Below, one piece after another: positions 24,372 through 36,169 of a stretch of 64,000 bases of DNA (the stretch's first letter is position 1; each line of letters starts with the position of its first letter). A program made the position numbers and the translations under genes. The stretch is from contig JALNQF010000010.1 of NCBI GenBank assembly GCA_028456385.1, positions 62,001 through 126,000 on the forward strand. Reading direction: 5' to 3'. The stretch is from Ophiosphaerella korrae (Eukaryota > Ascomycota > Dothideomycetes > Pleosporales > Phaeosphaeriaceae). The notes under the pieces were generated by a model. The model saw nothing but the letters and a program-made list of their open reading frames with translations. It did no database searches and was not told the DNA's origin.

Positions 24372-26467
24372 TTAAACTGTTACCTTTGTTACAATCTTTG
24401 TCCTAGGCTCCACCATTTGCTTTTGGTTCTGAAGAAGTGGTCGAGTACCCTCGGTTGATTCCTCATCTAGGCCCTGATCTACCTCCTCATCCGGCACTTG
24501 CTCTCTGATAACTGCGGTTTTATGCCACTTGACCAGTTTTTGGAATTTCCATTCGTTTCCTAACCACACATTCACAGTGTTTGGGATATATTGAATCCAG
24601 TTTTCTCGGGTGAGGGGTTCACTAGGCTTTGAGTTGGCGATCGCCTTTATGTATTTGTCATCGGGATGAGAAGGTGGTAGCAGCGAAACGTCCATTTCAG
24701 CAAAAGCAGTGGAGCTTGGGCGTTCACCGAATATAGAAACGGCAATCAATAAGCATATAGTCAGAAGAATCAAGGACGCCGCAATCGCCACAAACACATA
24801 AAACGTCCAGCGTTCCGCAATGGCACGATGCGTGATTTCGGTCACAGTAGCTCGCGTAATCATGTCCGGAGGGATCTTAGTAAAATTTCCAAATAGTGTC
24901 AAGGACTGAGCGGGCATTTGAATAATTAAAGCGATAAAGTTGTGCAGAACTTCTTGTCGGGCGGAATTGAGGCCGTTTGCAGTATCCTGTAGAAATCTTA
25001 AGCCCCAGGTAAGAGTAAATAGCACGCTGTAGGTTGTCGCATGACCGGCGAAGTTGGGATCCGAGGTATTATACACTCCAATAGCCGGCGTCAAGAACAT
25101 TCCCAAGAAGTTCAAAGCCCCATCTACAGAGAAGGATGCGGCGGTTGGTGGGGACATCTTCTCGATAGTTAGAATGGATGCGTTGCTCCCACTATACGCA
25201 ACTGTTGCATATCGCCTAGACGCCTGTACTATAGTGATCTGATCCAGTTTTTCCGTCCAGGATTTGTCTTTGAAGCAGGATCCCGTGGAATAAAGCCTTG
25301 AAGGGCAAACACTCCAGCCTGTTACACCATTTAGCACAGAGCTTCTGAATGCGACGATTGTCGATATGCTTACCAGCTGCAAGCTTACTTCCAAGCGAAG
25401 TGACGCATATTTGGATCCCGTTTCCAACCGTTTCCCCATATGTCTGACACTGGGTAGAGATGTTAAACTTGAAATCATCGACTGCGAGGAAATCGAGCTG
25501 GTAGCCCGGTGCTTGGTGTATGGAAATAGCTGTCAGGTTGCCTCTGGCTTGTTTGCTGAATAACGTTGCACTTGGCTCTTTAGTGAGGCGAGCGACAGTG
25601 CTCCCACCCGGTAAGAAGTAGGACGTACAGTTACTCCCGCTGCAAGTCGTAGGAGCGACTCTTGTCGAGAACTTTGTATCTGACAGGAGGCCATAAGCGA
25701 ATGTCAGAGGGACGACAGCGAGGCCTGCGATGAATCTTTGATCCATCACGAATTGTGAGCCCCAAATTAATGCCTCGATGAATTCTGGCGGAGGCAACCC
25801 AGCGACGACTTCTGCATCTTGAGAAGGATCTGGTGTGTAGATAATTTTGTATTCTACATCGTCTATGCGCGCGTATTAGCTTTCTATAGAAATTGAATAA
25901 AATCGTATACATACTGGTCACGATAATAGCTATGACTATAATTAACGCCAGGCGAAAGAATCTGTTATGTTTATATCAGCCGAGGACGGGGGTACGAGGA
26001 TAACTTGATTATGAGTACCTCGTGCTACACCACGCTCTACTCCACCACGATCCTCGAATAAAAAGTATTGCGATACCGCAAAGGCCCTGAACTGGGCTCA
26101 AGGCGAGGAAGGTACCCAGTCGCACTCCTCCATCTCCGGTGTCCCGTGATGCTAGCGACCATCGCAGGGCATCAAAGGACTTAGAGGTCAGGTCTGCAAG
26201 TAAATAGGAGACAAATTTGGAAATTATGATGACCGATAGTACTGCGCGACCTGGTGAAATCAGAGGAGAAAATGGTGGTATATCTTCGCTGATGATTGCC
26301 CGGTAAATATACCATGCCGACACGGCTGCGACTAGAATTGTGAAGGCCGTATATGCCCATAACGAGTAGGGAATTTCACCTCTCAGCTTCGCACGGTCGC
26401 CAGGGGTGCGTCTCATTAGCATTGTTGACGAATCTTTGTATGAGGGAAAGTCGTACACTGTGGGCAT
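24372..26467 (-). CDS. Polytopic membrane protein, uncharacterised
   Basis: Four exons (26467-26019, 25961-25915, 25862-25389, 25318-24372) give a 638-residue protein; exon lengths sum exactly to a whole number of codons. Introns are 57, 52 and 70 bp; the third has a GTAAGC donor and a TGCTAAA branch before AACAG, and removes an apparent frameshift. Predicted membrane segments lie near residues 34-55, 73-92, 119-137 and 150-166, with another around the start of exon 3 (after WGSQFVMDQRF). A Cys- and Ser/Thr-rich loop with Asn-X-Ser/Thr sites follows. A last strong helix, after ERWTFYVFVAIAASL, precedes an acidic cytoplasmic tail. The layout suggests a plasma-membrane or vacuolar protein. I do not recognise the family. 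No stops, so probably functional. Confidence 0.75.
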
Positions 26468-26696
26468 TCGGCAGGCTACTCAGAAAATGGTTCTGCGCAA
26501 CCCGTCCTCCGTTACTTATTATCAGGCTGGCTTCCGCAAAATCTTCCTCCACTCAGAGTCGGCCTAAAACGTAGAGGTTGCAAGGGCAAGAATTGGCAGG
26601 TCCTCCAAACAAGGAGCCTTTAGATGCGTCAGGCTAACCCACGCTGAGCATTCCCATTTGTTTGTGAATATGCAAGTTGAAGCAACCAGAAGCGAA

Positions 26697-26995
26697 GCTA
26701 GAAGCCAACGCCAATATCAGCTCCCATTCGTCAAAACCCCGCATATTGGCGACACACATCAGCTACGGCTGAGGAATGCCAAGTAGGGGCTTTTAAACTG
26801 ATAGCTTATTGCTGCGAGGGCACGTAAATCATAATTCAGATAACGGCATAGTTAGAAGCCACAACCCGATATCAGCCCCCATTCGCCAGAACTCCACATA
26901 TTGATAACACACGTCAGCTACAGCTGAAGAATGCCGTAAGCACTTTAAAATTAGTATCTTATCGTTGCGAAATTACGTATAGTATCGTATCGATA
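26697..26995. repeat. Diverged 154-bp tandem duplication
   Basis: The segment starting GCTAGAAGCC at 26697 is repeated from 26851 (GTTAGAAGCC), with shared words such as ATATCAGC, CCCATTCG and CAGCTGA/GGCTGA at the same spacing. Most differences are transitions, as expected if RIP acted on both copies. The pair lies between the two divergently transcribed genes (membrane protein, CFEM protein), in their shared upstream region. Confidence 0.6.
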
Positions 26996-27111
26996 ATGAC
27001 ATATATAGTTTGGTCCCGATTAGCACTGATCTTCTACGTGGATAGCCTTATGAGTCTGAAGTGTCGCGAATTCCTATATCACCGGCGATATTAATTTGAG
27101 ATTGGCTGTCC

Positions 27112-27854
27112 ATGCCCACTATGTTTTACCTCGTTTTACTCTTAGGCGCCTTTTCCGGTATCGCTACAAGCCAATTTTCGCTCCCATCCTGTGCTGTATG
27201 AGCCCCCGATAGAATGCTACGCACTCTGTTAACACTAGTTGTATAAAGTCATCCTGTCAAACCCTACTTATGTCACCGGCGGTTCAATCTTGCAACGTAA
27301 TTCCACCAACCCCTGATTCGATCAAATGCGTATGTCAGAACAGCGGGATCATACAACAAGTTACAGAATGTGGGATAAAAGCATGCCCGGCGGACGTAGT
27401 GAATGGTGGGTGTGGTTCCTTAATCCTACCTGAGCGGTTTAAGGGCTCTTTTCTTATAGCCATAGCTAACCTATCCACTTTTGTTCTTCCGCAGACCTAT
27501 ATTCTGCAGTTGCAAGCGCCTGTGAACAATTGTACGTCAAATCATACGCGCTCGCTCCTCTCTACTAGAAGCAAGTCTAGGTTAACATAGCTTAGTGGTG
27601 TCACAATTCCTCATACCATTACTGCAAGCTCGACTACTTTAGTCTTGAAGTCCGCATTACCCACGATATCAATATCCTTGCCGACTCGTGTACCCTCATC
27701 TTTAACCTCGCTTTTTGGTTCACAGACGGGAGCGCGTCCATTAACAGCCAATCCCGCGCCGACTAGTAGTAGCAATGCCAGAAGTCGAGTTGAGCTAGGG
27801 TCCCGTTGGGACTGGATATTGGGTGCGTATGGAGCATATCTAATGGTTCAGTAG
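27112..27854 (+). CDS. Secreted CFEM-domain protein
   Basis: Four exons (27112-27195, 27249-27405, 27495-27531, 27596-27854) encode 178 residues; an alternative ATG at 27121 would give 175. The first 22 residues are a signal peptide (MFYLVLLLGAFSGIATS, cleavage before QF). Residues 25-90 fit the eight-cysteine CFEM pattern: PSCASSC, then QSC, an Asp before KCVC, TEC, KAC, and 15 residues later SAC. This domain binds heme or mediates cell-wall and host interactions in fungi. The remainder is Ser/Thr-rich with a short hydrophobic end, possibly a GPI signal. All three introns have GT..AG ends, and the frame closes only with this model. It could be an iron-acquisition protein, an adhesin or an effector. 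Confidence 0.85.
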
Positions 27855-28288
27855 CGGGAACGATTCTATGGGAAGGCATTTCGCCGAAATATTGAGGTTG
27901 AAATGCGACTAGGACTACGATGGGGCTCTTTGTTCCGCGTGTTGTAATGAGAGGGTAACGTCTAGTTATTAAGAATGCCTTCAGACAAGGTTCAAAGAAT
28001 CGCATGGGAGGGCATTGGAATTTTGTAGTAGGGCAGGGTCCACACAGTCGGGCTTATGTTTTTTTTATTGCTAGGCGCGGCTTCTCGATATATAAAAAGC
28101 AACTTTCTAACACTCATGAGCCGTACAACTCGCTGAAGGCAAGATCCCGCTTGCCTTGTTTCCAGTTTCTAATCATCGTACATTATTGCAGAAAAGTTGA
28201 AAAACAAGGTGAGGTAGATGAACAATACAATTGTTAGCAGTAGTGACATAGGCGTGAAAGGTTGACGAACTCTAGTTGTCTGGAGGTT
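27855..28288. other. 3' flank of CFEM gene, no gene seen
   Basis: Only short frames; a T-rich stretch near 28060. Confidence 0.4.
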
Positions 28289-28534
28289 CTAGCCTGTTAT
28301 GAAATCCTCGACTAGAGAAGCTATTTGCTTGCCTAGTGTCTCAACGGTTGCGACTCGAACAAACCAATCTTGATCCTCTAGACGTGCCACGATGGCCTTG
28401 AGGATTGATCGCTTACTATTAGCATCATTTGTGCCCTTAATCGCCTTGGCGCGGCCTTTCTGAGCCGCCATGCTACCTAGCGTGCTTGAATGCTTCTCCA
28501 CAAGTCCCTTTATGGAACTCTCCATTCTTTGCAC
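28289..28534 (-). pseudogene. HEAT-repeat protein fragment
   Basis: The frame ends in ILKAIVARLEDQDWFVRVAT followed by VETLGKQ, the ARLEDxDxxVRxAAxxALGKQ unit typical of HEAT repeats in fungal NLR-type and ankyrin/HEAT proteins. Only one clear unit remains, preceded by a basic spacer. No start, P-loop or further units are seen, so this is a fragment. Confidence 0.6.
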
Positions 28535-28675
28535 CTGCAGCTATTCAACTTCCTTCAATCGCGCTCGATTTCCGTATGCAGTTACGCTTTCATTTTCACA
28601 TGGTCTATCGCGGAAAGCGTTTTCGGCCCTTGATTTATCCCTTGATACTCGTAAGCAGATCTCAAATTTGCTGAA

Positions 28676-29338
28676 TTATTGCCAAGTCAGGCATGTTGTA
28701 TCTTCATCAGTTGACTCGTGAAATGCAATAGGAATCTTGTGCTCATTTATGTCTTGAGCGTTCGCAACTCTCACAATAGGCGTTTGGACTACCTCAGCAA
28801 TGTCTCGGAACATTCTCTCAGCTATGATAACCTTGCAGAACGTCTCTGACGTATCTAGGCTTGCCAGAATTATGTGGGAATGGAAGAAAAACACCAGGCT
28901 GTTGACCGAGAATCGGTGGGAGGACAGTATTGGCTCTTCACGAGAACCTGTCATACGCAGGAGTTCATCTGTCGATATCTTCTTGTCTTTAGGACCTGTG
29001 TAGATATTCTCGTTACCGTCTTCACTACGCACTTGAACCCACGACGTCCGGTAATAGAATTCGCAATAAGGACTCTCGGTTTCCCAACTCTTCATTGCTT
29101 GTCCAGCAAATTTGACCTAGTTTTCGTCTGGGTATGCCTTGCGGATGACCTTGTTGATGTCTCCGGACGCCATACTGGCGTATGTGCCTTTGAACAGATT
29201 GATTCGTGCGTCAGGAAATTCACGTTTCAAGGCTAACGCGGTAGATGCACCAAAGATGCCTTCTCCTCCAACCACATGGTGCAAACGTTGCTCATTCTGA
29301 GATTCGGTCTCCATTTCGAGTGATAATTGGCCCTTCAA
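28676..29338 (-). pseudogene. FAD-dependent oxidoreductase (DAO) fragment
   Basis: The N-terminal part of a D-amino-acid/sarcosine-oxidase-like flavoenzyme. The nucleotide-binding loop reads VVGGEGIFGAST, which resembles the usual VVGGGIFGAST but with an extra residue. It is followed by ALALKREFPDARINLF and GDINKVIRKAYPDEN, then (29095 onward) MKSWETESPYCEFYYRTSWV. After about residue 130 the similarity fades and the substrate half is missing. Stops and frame changes separate the pieces. Non-functional. Confidence 0.7.
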
Positions 29339-29671
29339 AAATCATCGAGTGGCGTCATTGAATTAGAAATGCGCGAATTTATAGCCAAAGCCCCGCCTTA
29401 CGTAGTTGTTGCGGGTAATTGCTCAAAGCCAATCACAATGGTCATTTCACTATGCAGAAGGGAGGCAATTCGGGCAACTCGCTCTATATGTTACAGACTC
29501 AGGCTAAGGTTGCTTTCACACAGCTTGATGAACTATCATTCTGTTGATCCAGGTCTTGCATTTCAACTTCGTGGAATGCCAGAGGCCATCTATTATAAAC
29601 GTCAACTCGTCTGGGAGAAAGAAGAAGAGCCCGAGCTTATTTCATTCAGGTATAAGTACCCTCTCTCTAAA

Positions 29672-30535
29672 TCAGTCTAAAAACGGCCCCTTCGCCCGGC
29701 CAAGAAGCAGCCTTAATACTTTCAACGTGGTATAACATCCAATAATATCCGCCGTGGATCCAAAATCCACGGCATCGATAATCTGAATCGCTCCTTCCAG
29801 ATCGCAAGCAAATAAAAGCTTCCAATGCTCATCCGAAACTAGGATAAGCGGAGGCGTGATAGGGACTGGATTTTGGGTGAGGATCCGCAAGCGGTTAAAA
29901 TGTGCTGTTACCCAGATAGAGAGCTGGACTTCGCCGTGCTCCTTAGCGCTATTAGGAGACTCAGTCTCGATGCTGATAGCGATAGGGTTGTAGCAGAGGG
30001 GCGAGTAGCCGGATGGATTGATAGTGCGGTGGAGGGGTCGAGAGGAGGCAGCAAGGCGGGTGAAGACCTGGCTTTCAGAGACGAGGGGCGGGCCAAGAGT
30101 GATAGCGTAGTCGATCATCTTTTGCTTTGACAGAGGAAATTGTTGACACCGGCCGGTCTATGTCATCCCTGCCGATGTATTCGCCATCAGACGCGCTGGC
30201 CGTGGTGTGGCATTTAGGTCTACAACATACTCGACTGCTTGCGTTTTGTTTGTTGCGTCCTTCCTCACAGCAATTCTACTCGATATCTTCGATAGCAATC
30301 GCGGGGACTGCGACATGACGCATGTGGGGTGCTGCCTCCGAGGCGTCTGCAGGTATTCGGTAGGGATTTGCGGGTCCGGCGGTGGCTCAGAATCACCACC
30401 CGCGTCGAGGGCTGCTTTCTCACAATTTGGTGAACCGTCAACCCACGCCTTCGGCACCGCCTGCATCCACTGGTCCATCACCAGAGTGTGCATATATTTA
30501 AGTTCTATTATGGCCATGCTCCCTCCGCCCCTCAC
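29672..30535 (-). pseudogene. PDDEXK_12-like nuclease family relic
   Basis: The C-terminal piece (30118-29672) shows MIDYAITLGPP, AISIETESPN, VQLSIWVTAHFNRLRIL and ADIIGCYTTLKVLRLL, the layout of a fungal PD-(D/E)XK nuclease-like domain (PF20516 type). The expected I-E-T-K catalytic Lys is Glu here. A preceding frame (30535-30158) has the Pro/Ser-rich leader and SQSPRLLSKISSRIAV typical of the N-terminal half. The middle, roughly 150 residues in relatives as I remember them, is absent, so the gene carries an internal deletion and frame change. Confidence 0.6.
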
Positions 30536-30732
30536 GCACGAGAGCCGTTAAAGTTTTAGACGTGCATACCCGTCACGATTGGGTTCAGATATGTGGAGAA
30601 GAATCTGCCACTAGGCACCCGGAACAGGGCCCGCTGCGGGAACTAAAACAGGGCCCACGGCTAGCCAAGCAGCTCGGATCAAGTCTCAACGCCACACCCA
30701 TGTCAGTTGGGTTTTTCTTGGTGGACTGGACC

Positions 30733-31120
30733 AAGTTTTGAAGCGATTCGAGCTCAACGACACAACTCCTATCGAATTATCGCGGTATTCGTCACCCGCA
30801 AGCCACCGCAAGCCACCCGCCACTCCAACTCACCCTCAAATACTAGACTGCGGGATCCTCTTCCGCCACCCTGGTACGACAACGCGAACAACGTGCTGCT
30901 CAAACTCTTTACGCCAGATGTAAGACAGGGATCTGCAGGCTGTGGCTTGTATACACAATATGCCTTGCATGCCTGTGGTATCGTCGCGGGAAACCGCTGG
31001 GACGCGGTCTGGACTGGGAATGTTATATTAAGCGAAGAAAAAGCCAAAAAAAAAAAAGGCTTGAGATGTTTGGTGGAGTTTCGGGGTACTGAGAGTTGAA
31101 AAGAGTATATTAGAATTGGT
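30733..31120 (+). pseudogene. Truncated copy of the HNH gene
   Basis: Paralogous to the 2060-3730 region. It matches from TTTTGAAGCGATTC through the YDNANNVLLKLF and HACGIVAGNRWD segments, then jumps directly to the 3' end shared by both (AGTTGAAAAGAGTATATT). Nearly all of the coding region, including the whole HNH domain, is deleted. A poly-A run and a short unrelated stretch lie at the junction near 31046. Frameshifts also separate its N-terminal frames. Non-functional. Confidence 0.8.
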
Positions 31121-31351
31121 ACGAAGTTTATTCTTATTTTAAATTCTTATTTTAACTATACTTAGCATCGATATATGATACCCTGTCGCGTAAGATTCAA
31201 TAGGTTAGAGAGTGGCAGATCGTTCTACTAAATAATAGACTAGGAGAAGAGTTTAACTACTTAAGGCCGCGACAGCTATAGTAATAAATTATAGCAGTAA
31301 GGCGTGGTCCGTCTTTGCAATTACTATGCCTCGTAGTGGCTGCGCATGTTG

Positions 31352-31989
31352 CTAACCGCGAACCCCGCCCCTCTCAGCCACTAAACTCTTTATTCTCCAA
31401 CGATCCTTCGTATCTTTCTTGACTTGATAACACCTCGGCACAGCGAGGATTTTCTTCCCCGTATATTCTATCGGATCTACTGAGAATGAAAGGTGCTTGT
31501 TTGCGAATGCGCCTCCGTCATTATCCACTTCGATGATGCTAACAGCTAGCACTTCTGGGTTTATATCATCGGGGGGGACGAGGTAGTCAAAGGTAACTCC
31601 GTAGTAGTCAATGTAGCTAAAGCGACAAATATTAATCAAATGATATAATTGTATGATACAACACAGCGCGCCTTAGCAATGCATATGTACTCTAGTGGCC
31701 TTCTTTCATCCATTGTCCATGCTAGGTACTCGTGCAGTACAGGCAGGTCGCCTTTAGAAGAGCAAATATCACCCTCCCCATACAACGCCTGGTGTGTAAG
31801 GCTTGCAAGGATCCGGCCCGCAGGCTGCGGGAATGGCTTTAGTGGGTGCCAGGCTACGTCAGGAAGAAGCTTCTGTACAGTCTCTAGTGGCCCTTGTATC
31901 TCAATCCGCAGTGGCTTATGATGAGGCGGAGGATGATTCTGGTGAGGGGGCTCATAGATGCAGGGCGGAATAAGTAGCTTGAGAGCCAT
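31352..31989 (-). CDS. Hypothetical two-exon protein
   Basis: Exons 31989-31691 and 31616-31352 join through a 74-bp intron (GTACAT donor, TTGATTAAT branch, CTTTAG acceptor) to give 187 residues. The protein begins MALKLLIPPCIYEPPHQNHP and contains ALYGEGDICSSKGDLPVL, DYIDYYGVTFDYLVPPDDI and VLAVSIIEVDNDG. It has no signal peptide or membrane segment. I do not recognise the family. The good start, splice signals and absence of stops favour a real gene. The neighbouring sequence is AT-rich and probably RIP-affected. Confidence 0.5.
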
Positions 31990-33199
31990 CGTCGCTGGTC
32001 AGGTCAAAGATATTGCACGTCGCTAAGACTGTAGCTAGAATGTAAGCCCCGCTACATATATCGAGTAAAGCCTAACCGATTAGTAAAGCGGAGTAATATA
32101 TAGGAATACAGCTATAATTAACTTAGTTACTAATCTTTATACTTATAATAGTATTATTACGATCCCACGAAACCACTTGAAGTTCGAGAGAAACCTCAGC
32201 AAGTCACGAGCCTCCCACTGTCTTCCATGGTCGCACGACGGGAGGCTAACGGGATACTCAGGATACTTAGGAGACCCATGCGATACATAATCACCACGTT
32301 CCCTACCCTTAGATGGTCGTGTTTGCCTAGCTGTGGCTGCTAAATCCTAGTACTTAATAAGAAATACATATTCGATACTCATTTCAGATCACTCGCCTAA
32401 TACTACCTTGCTGTGACCGAATTCTGCATTTCAGCCTTACCGCGCCACACCCCCGCTCCGCGCAGAGCTTGTTTCCGATTTCCTCCTCACAAAACGAAGG
32501 ATATGGCAAGGCGCAGCAGGATTATCTCACAGCGCTCCTGTATTATTTCGTCCTTGAATGCGATTCTTCGGTATAGCTTAGCGTCCCATACTCCTGCATG
32601 CTTACTAACCTCGATAGCTAGGAATGATATTCTCAACGGACGAGCAAGTTGCTGTGCTTGTATTTTTGCCTAAGCTGTAGCACTTACAATGCTTTAATAG
32701 ATTCCAGATATTTATATATTTGGTTTTCTTGATGCTTACTCTTTGGATCCCGAGGGTTGATATCGACGCTTGGATTGGAGATTCTCAACAAGTATCTGTT
32801 CCTGACAACTCTGAAATTATATAGCAGGTTGAGAAAGCGCGGCAAATTGATAGAATGGCACTTAGTAATGCGCTTAGAAGGAATAGCAAAGGTAAGCGAG
32901 GGTATCTCTATTTAAAAGTGCATGCAATGGAGCTCCTTTATAAGCCAACTAATTCTCACTCCCAACCGTTACAAGCTACGTCGATTATAAAGACCCGCAA
33001 GAACAAAACGCTCCAGCCAGCTCAATATCCCCCTCCCCCTCGAAACTTCTTGCTCAACTGCGTAGCGCCCAAGCTAACCTCTGCGGGCAAATCGATCCAT
33101 ATAGCAATATCCACCCTGTTCGACGGTCCCAATCCTTTCTCGTCGATTGTAGATAGTGAGAGTACTGCGACCTGCGTCACAAACGCTGAGTGCGAGTCT
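31990..33199. other. AT-rich tract, no supported gene
   Basis: 32030-32160 is strongly AT-rich with stops in all frames. Frames at 32413-32673 and 32855-33343 (plus) show no family and overlap the antisense of the relic that follows. Confidence 0.4.
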
Positions 33200-35032
33200 T
33201 TACTTCGTCTTTTCCTTCTTGGAATTGCTAGACCCAGCGTCGATCGTGGTGTCTGGAGTGACTGGCTGGAAGCTTGGTTGGCTATTCGGTATTGTTCCTT
33301 CATCGGCGAAGCTATAATCTTCAAGTTGTTGGGGCAGTCCTGAGCGTGAAGAGGCTAGATCCTGCTCTGAGACATCAAAGTTCGAATCATCCGGTAGCAT
33401 GTCGATGATGGAGCATATTCTTTCAATGTGCTTAGGAAGCCACAAGTCGTAAACATTTTTGACGAACTTGTAGGCTTTCCGCCTCTGATATTGTGGCATA
33501 CTAGGATGCACGTAGAAGTAGGAGGCAGGTGGCGACCCGCAGTCGGCGAGATGAGTTGGAATATATAGCTTGAGTAGCTACATGACGAGTTGGTGTCGGA
33601 AGCTATCCACTGCATCCGATCCTTTATCGGTGCCCACACAGAGCCGCATTGCTGACCTAAGCCTCCCCGATCACGTGCAGCCTGCTACACCACAATATCC
33701 TTCCCCGGGTGGCGCGAAAATAAACTTCGAGATCAAATGCTGGTAAAACTTGGCATCTTTTCCACCAATAACGGCGTAGTGGCCCTAGATTCTTACATCT
33801 TCGTCGTTATGAGATATTGAAAAGCCATTAATCTCCCGACGCAGTTCATTCTCTCGGTCAACCAGCTAGAAAAGTAAGTGCAGACCGCGCAAGATGACAG
33901 ACTGAGCGTAAGCATTCTGTCGATCAGCAGCATCAAGTTCGCCGTTTCCGCACTTCACCTCGCTAGTGAGAAATGGGGAATACATTTGATACATGGCTGC
34001 AAAGAAGGAGGGATCAGCAATAAGGTCACCGAGAAAAGGTTGAAGCTTTTGTAGCTGTTTGAGATTAAAAGCATCTCTATCGAACCCCAGTCCAAAATCA
34101 GGCTACAGTCGAGGTCCGGAACGAGAACTAGAGCCAGAACCAAGAGGATTGATGAAAGCGATGAAATTGGTCCAGCATACGTTAATAGTCTCTCGGAGAA
34201 AAGAGTATATTGAGATGCTGGCTGTTTTTCTTTTAGGAGCTGCTGAAAAAGTTTTTCGCTTTCCATTGTAATGTCGAGTCCGTAATCATCCATAAAGCTG
34301 CCGCACTCCTTCAGTTCACGTTGAAACAGTGGATGCCTATACGGAACACACTTCTGATCCCGCGACATGCTGCTCATAGTCTGTGTCGGGGTTGTTTTCG
34401 AGGCTAAGGAGGCGTTTGAGCGTTTACGGCTCAGCGATCGTTTTCTTGCACGCGCATGATCGACAAGCTCGCGAAAACGATCCATTGTTGCCTCTTGTTC
34501 TTCTATTGGCCAGGCTCCGGTCTCCCTCCAGTAGTCAACCCGAGCCTCATAAACTGGCTTACGCTTGAGTGGTTCGTTAATTGATGTTCGTCCTCGTTTT
34601 AGAAACGGCTTGGGCGAAGGGCAGGAGAGTGAAACTTCGTCTTCTCGAGATAGCTTTCGCGTCTTCGCCCACCGAATGGAGTCGGGCATTGTTAGGATAG
34701 GATCGGCACATTGGAGGCGTAAGCTTCTGCGTTTTTGTGCAGGAGGAGTGGGAGGTAGTTGAACAAGCCGAGGCTGGGAGAGAGCTCTTGGAGCTTTTCT
34801 GAAGGGCGCACGCCTTCTGGCTCGCCGGCTTCAGCATTAGAGTCTTCTTTCAAGTTCTCCTCAGAGAACTCGTGCCGGGAGGGAGGAAGTCTTCGGAGTT
34901 GGTCTGCGGGCACACACCTTTTGGCTCGTTGGCTTCGGCTTTAGAGTTTTCTTGTGGGCGTTTCCAAGATCCAGTTGTGGGTTTGCGCCTGTTATTCTCC
35001 TTATATCTCCCGCTCCGATGAGCGTAGGCCAA
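33200..35032 (-). pseudogene. Fungal PD-(D/E)XK nuclease-like family relic
   Basis: Landmarks run in order: a Lys/Glu/Pro-rich leader (35032-34700), MPDSIRWAKTR and VDYWRETGAWP, GLDITMESEKLFQQLLKEKQ, INVCWTNFIAF, DPSFFAAMYQMY, FLTSEVKCGNGELDAADRQN (the E-x-K motif and a following helix), GLHLLF, GHYAVIGGKDAKFYQH, then KAYKFVKNVYDLWLPKHIER and NFDVSEQDLASS at the C-terminus. These match a repetitive fungal family annotated as PD-(D/E)XK-like (I believe DUF7924). It is broken by a frameshift near 34200, TAG codons replacing Gln or Trp, and a further frame change near 33660. The leader contains an internal duplication (KAEANEPKGV / NAEAGEPEGV). Confidence 0.75.
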
Positions 35033-36169
35033 TTTAGCTCAGAGACTTTAGCAACCGTTCCGACCCACTAGCAGCTCGCATGTAGTCCTCCGAGTCTTTG
35101 CCCCCGATACGTACGGATGACAAGAAATATCGAAAAAAACACGTCAGATGATAGAGTGGATGCATAGGGTAATACAGCCCCCGAGGCCATGGATTCCAGG
35201 AGTCTAGCTAGGCGTAGGCATCGTGAGGGTGGGCTTTCGTAGCAGTATCCTGAGCGCCCAATTGTCGTTAGTTAGTCTGATTTACCACCCAACCACTCTT
35301 AGACGGCACTCCGAGATCTTCGTCCTCTGGCATTCATTTACATCAAGATCATTTGCCTGGCTGGTTTTGCCCAGGTCGTCATCTTCCAACATCAGAAGTA
35401 CCTACGAGCCCCTTTCTATTTTCAAATCATTATATCTATTCCTCTTCAAATACTTATACTCGTTCTGATCGTTCTATACGCTACATTGCCTCCTATCCCT
35501 CTGTTTTTATATGTGTTGCTTCAACTAGGTTGTTTGGGCGCGTTGGTATTAGAGGTTCGTACTGGCGACTCAGTCAAGGCAAATAGCTAATCAAAACTCA
35601 AGCTCAAGTGATTTCAAGGCTATGCGAAGCTCCACGGTTCCTAGGGGATTGGTTTGCTGTCGGTCTCCCCTATGCCACTCCACTCGCATTTCCGCTCCAA
35701 ATATTTGGCTTTCTGACGTCGCTCCTGCTCCCACAACATATGTGGCTCCGAAATGCGATGACGGCATCGGGTGCTTCCCTAATACAATTGATGGCGTCAA
35801 CATGTATAATCGCACTTATCTGCCGATTCACATTTTCCCTCGAAAAGAGAAGGATGAAATACACCCTGTTATCCACAGGATTGTGTGGGCAGCAACAGAC
35901 TTATTCCTATTCGTAATTTACGCATGCCAACGCTTTAGTATATCCATTAATCAAATAGGGAAACTCTGCTATAGGATGCTTTACGAATATCGCCATTGTT
36001 TCAGTACAAGCTAGGCAGCTCTGGAAAAGATACTCAAGCCCTATCTTAAACCGACCTCAACAACGCACTGGAGCCCCTCATTACACCAACAGCCCTAATG
36101 CCAGACCTCGAAAGGAATGCAAGATGCCCAACCTCAGCAAATACTCCTTAAACCAATCAAATTGCCGTC
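35033..36169. other. No supported gene
   Basis: Frames at 35608-36014 are open but give no recognisable protein. The last 200 bases may be the promoter of the gene at 36170. Confidence 0.4.

Noticed and set aside
25216..25478. Apparent frameshift in the membrane-protein gene
   Set aside because: A 70-bp intron (25388-25319) with good donor, branch and acceptor restores the frame exactly.
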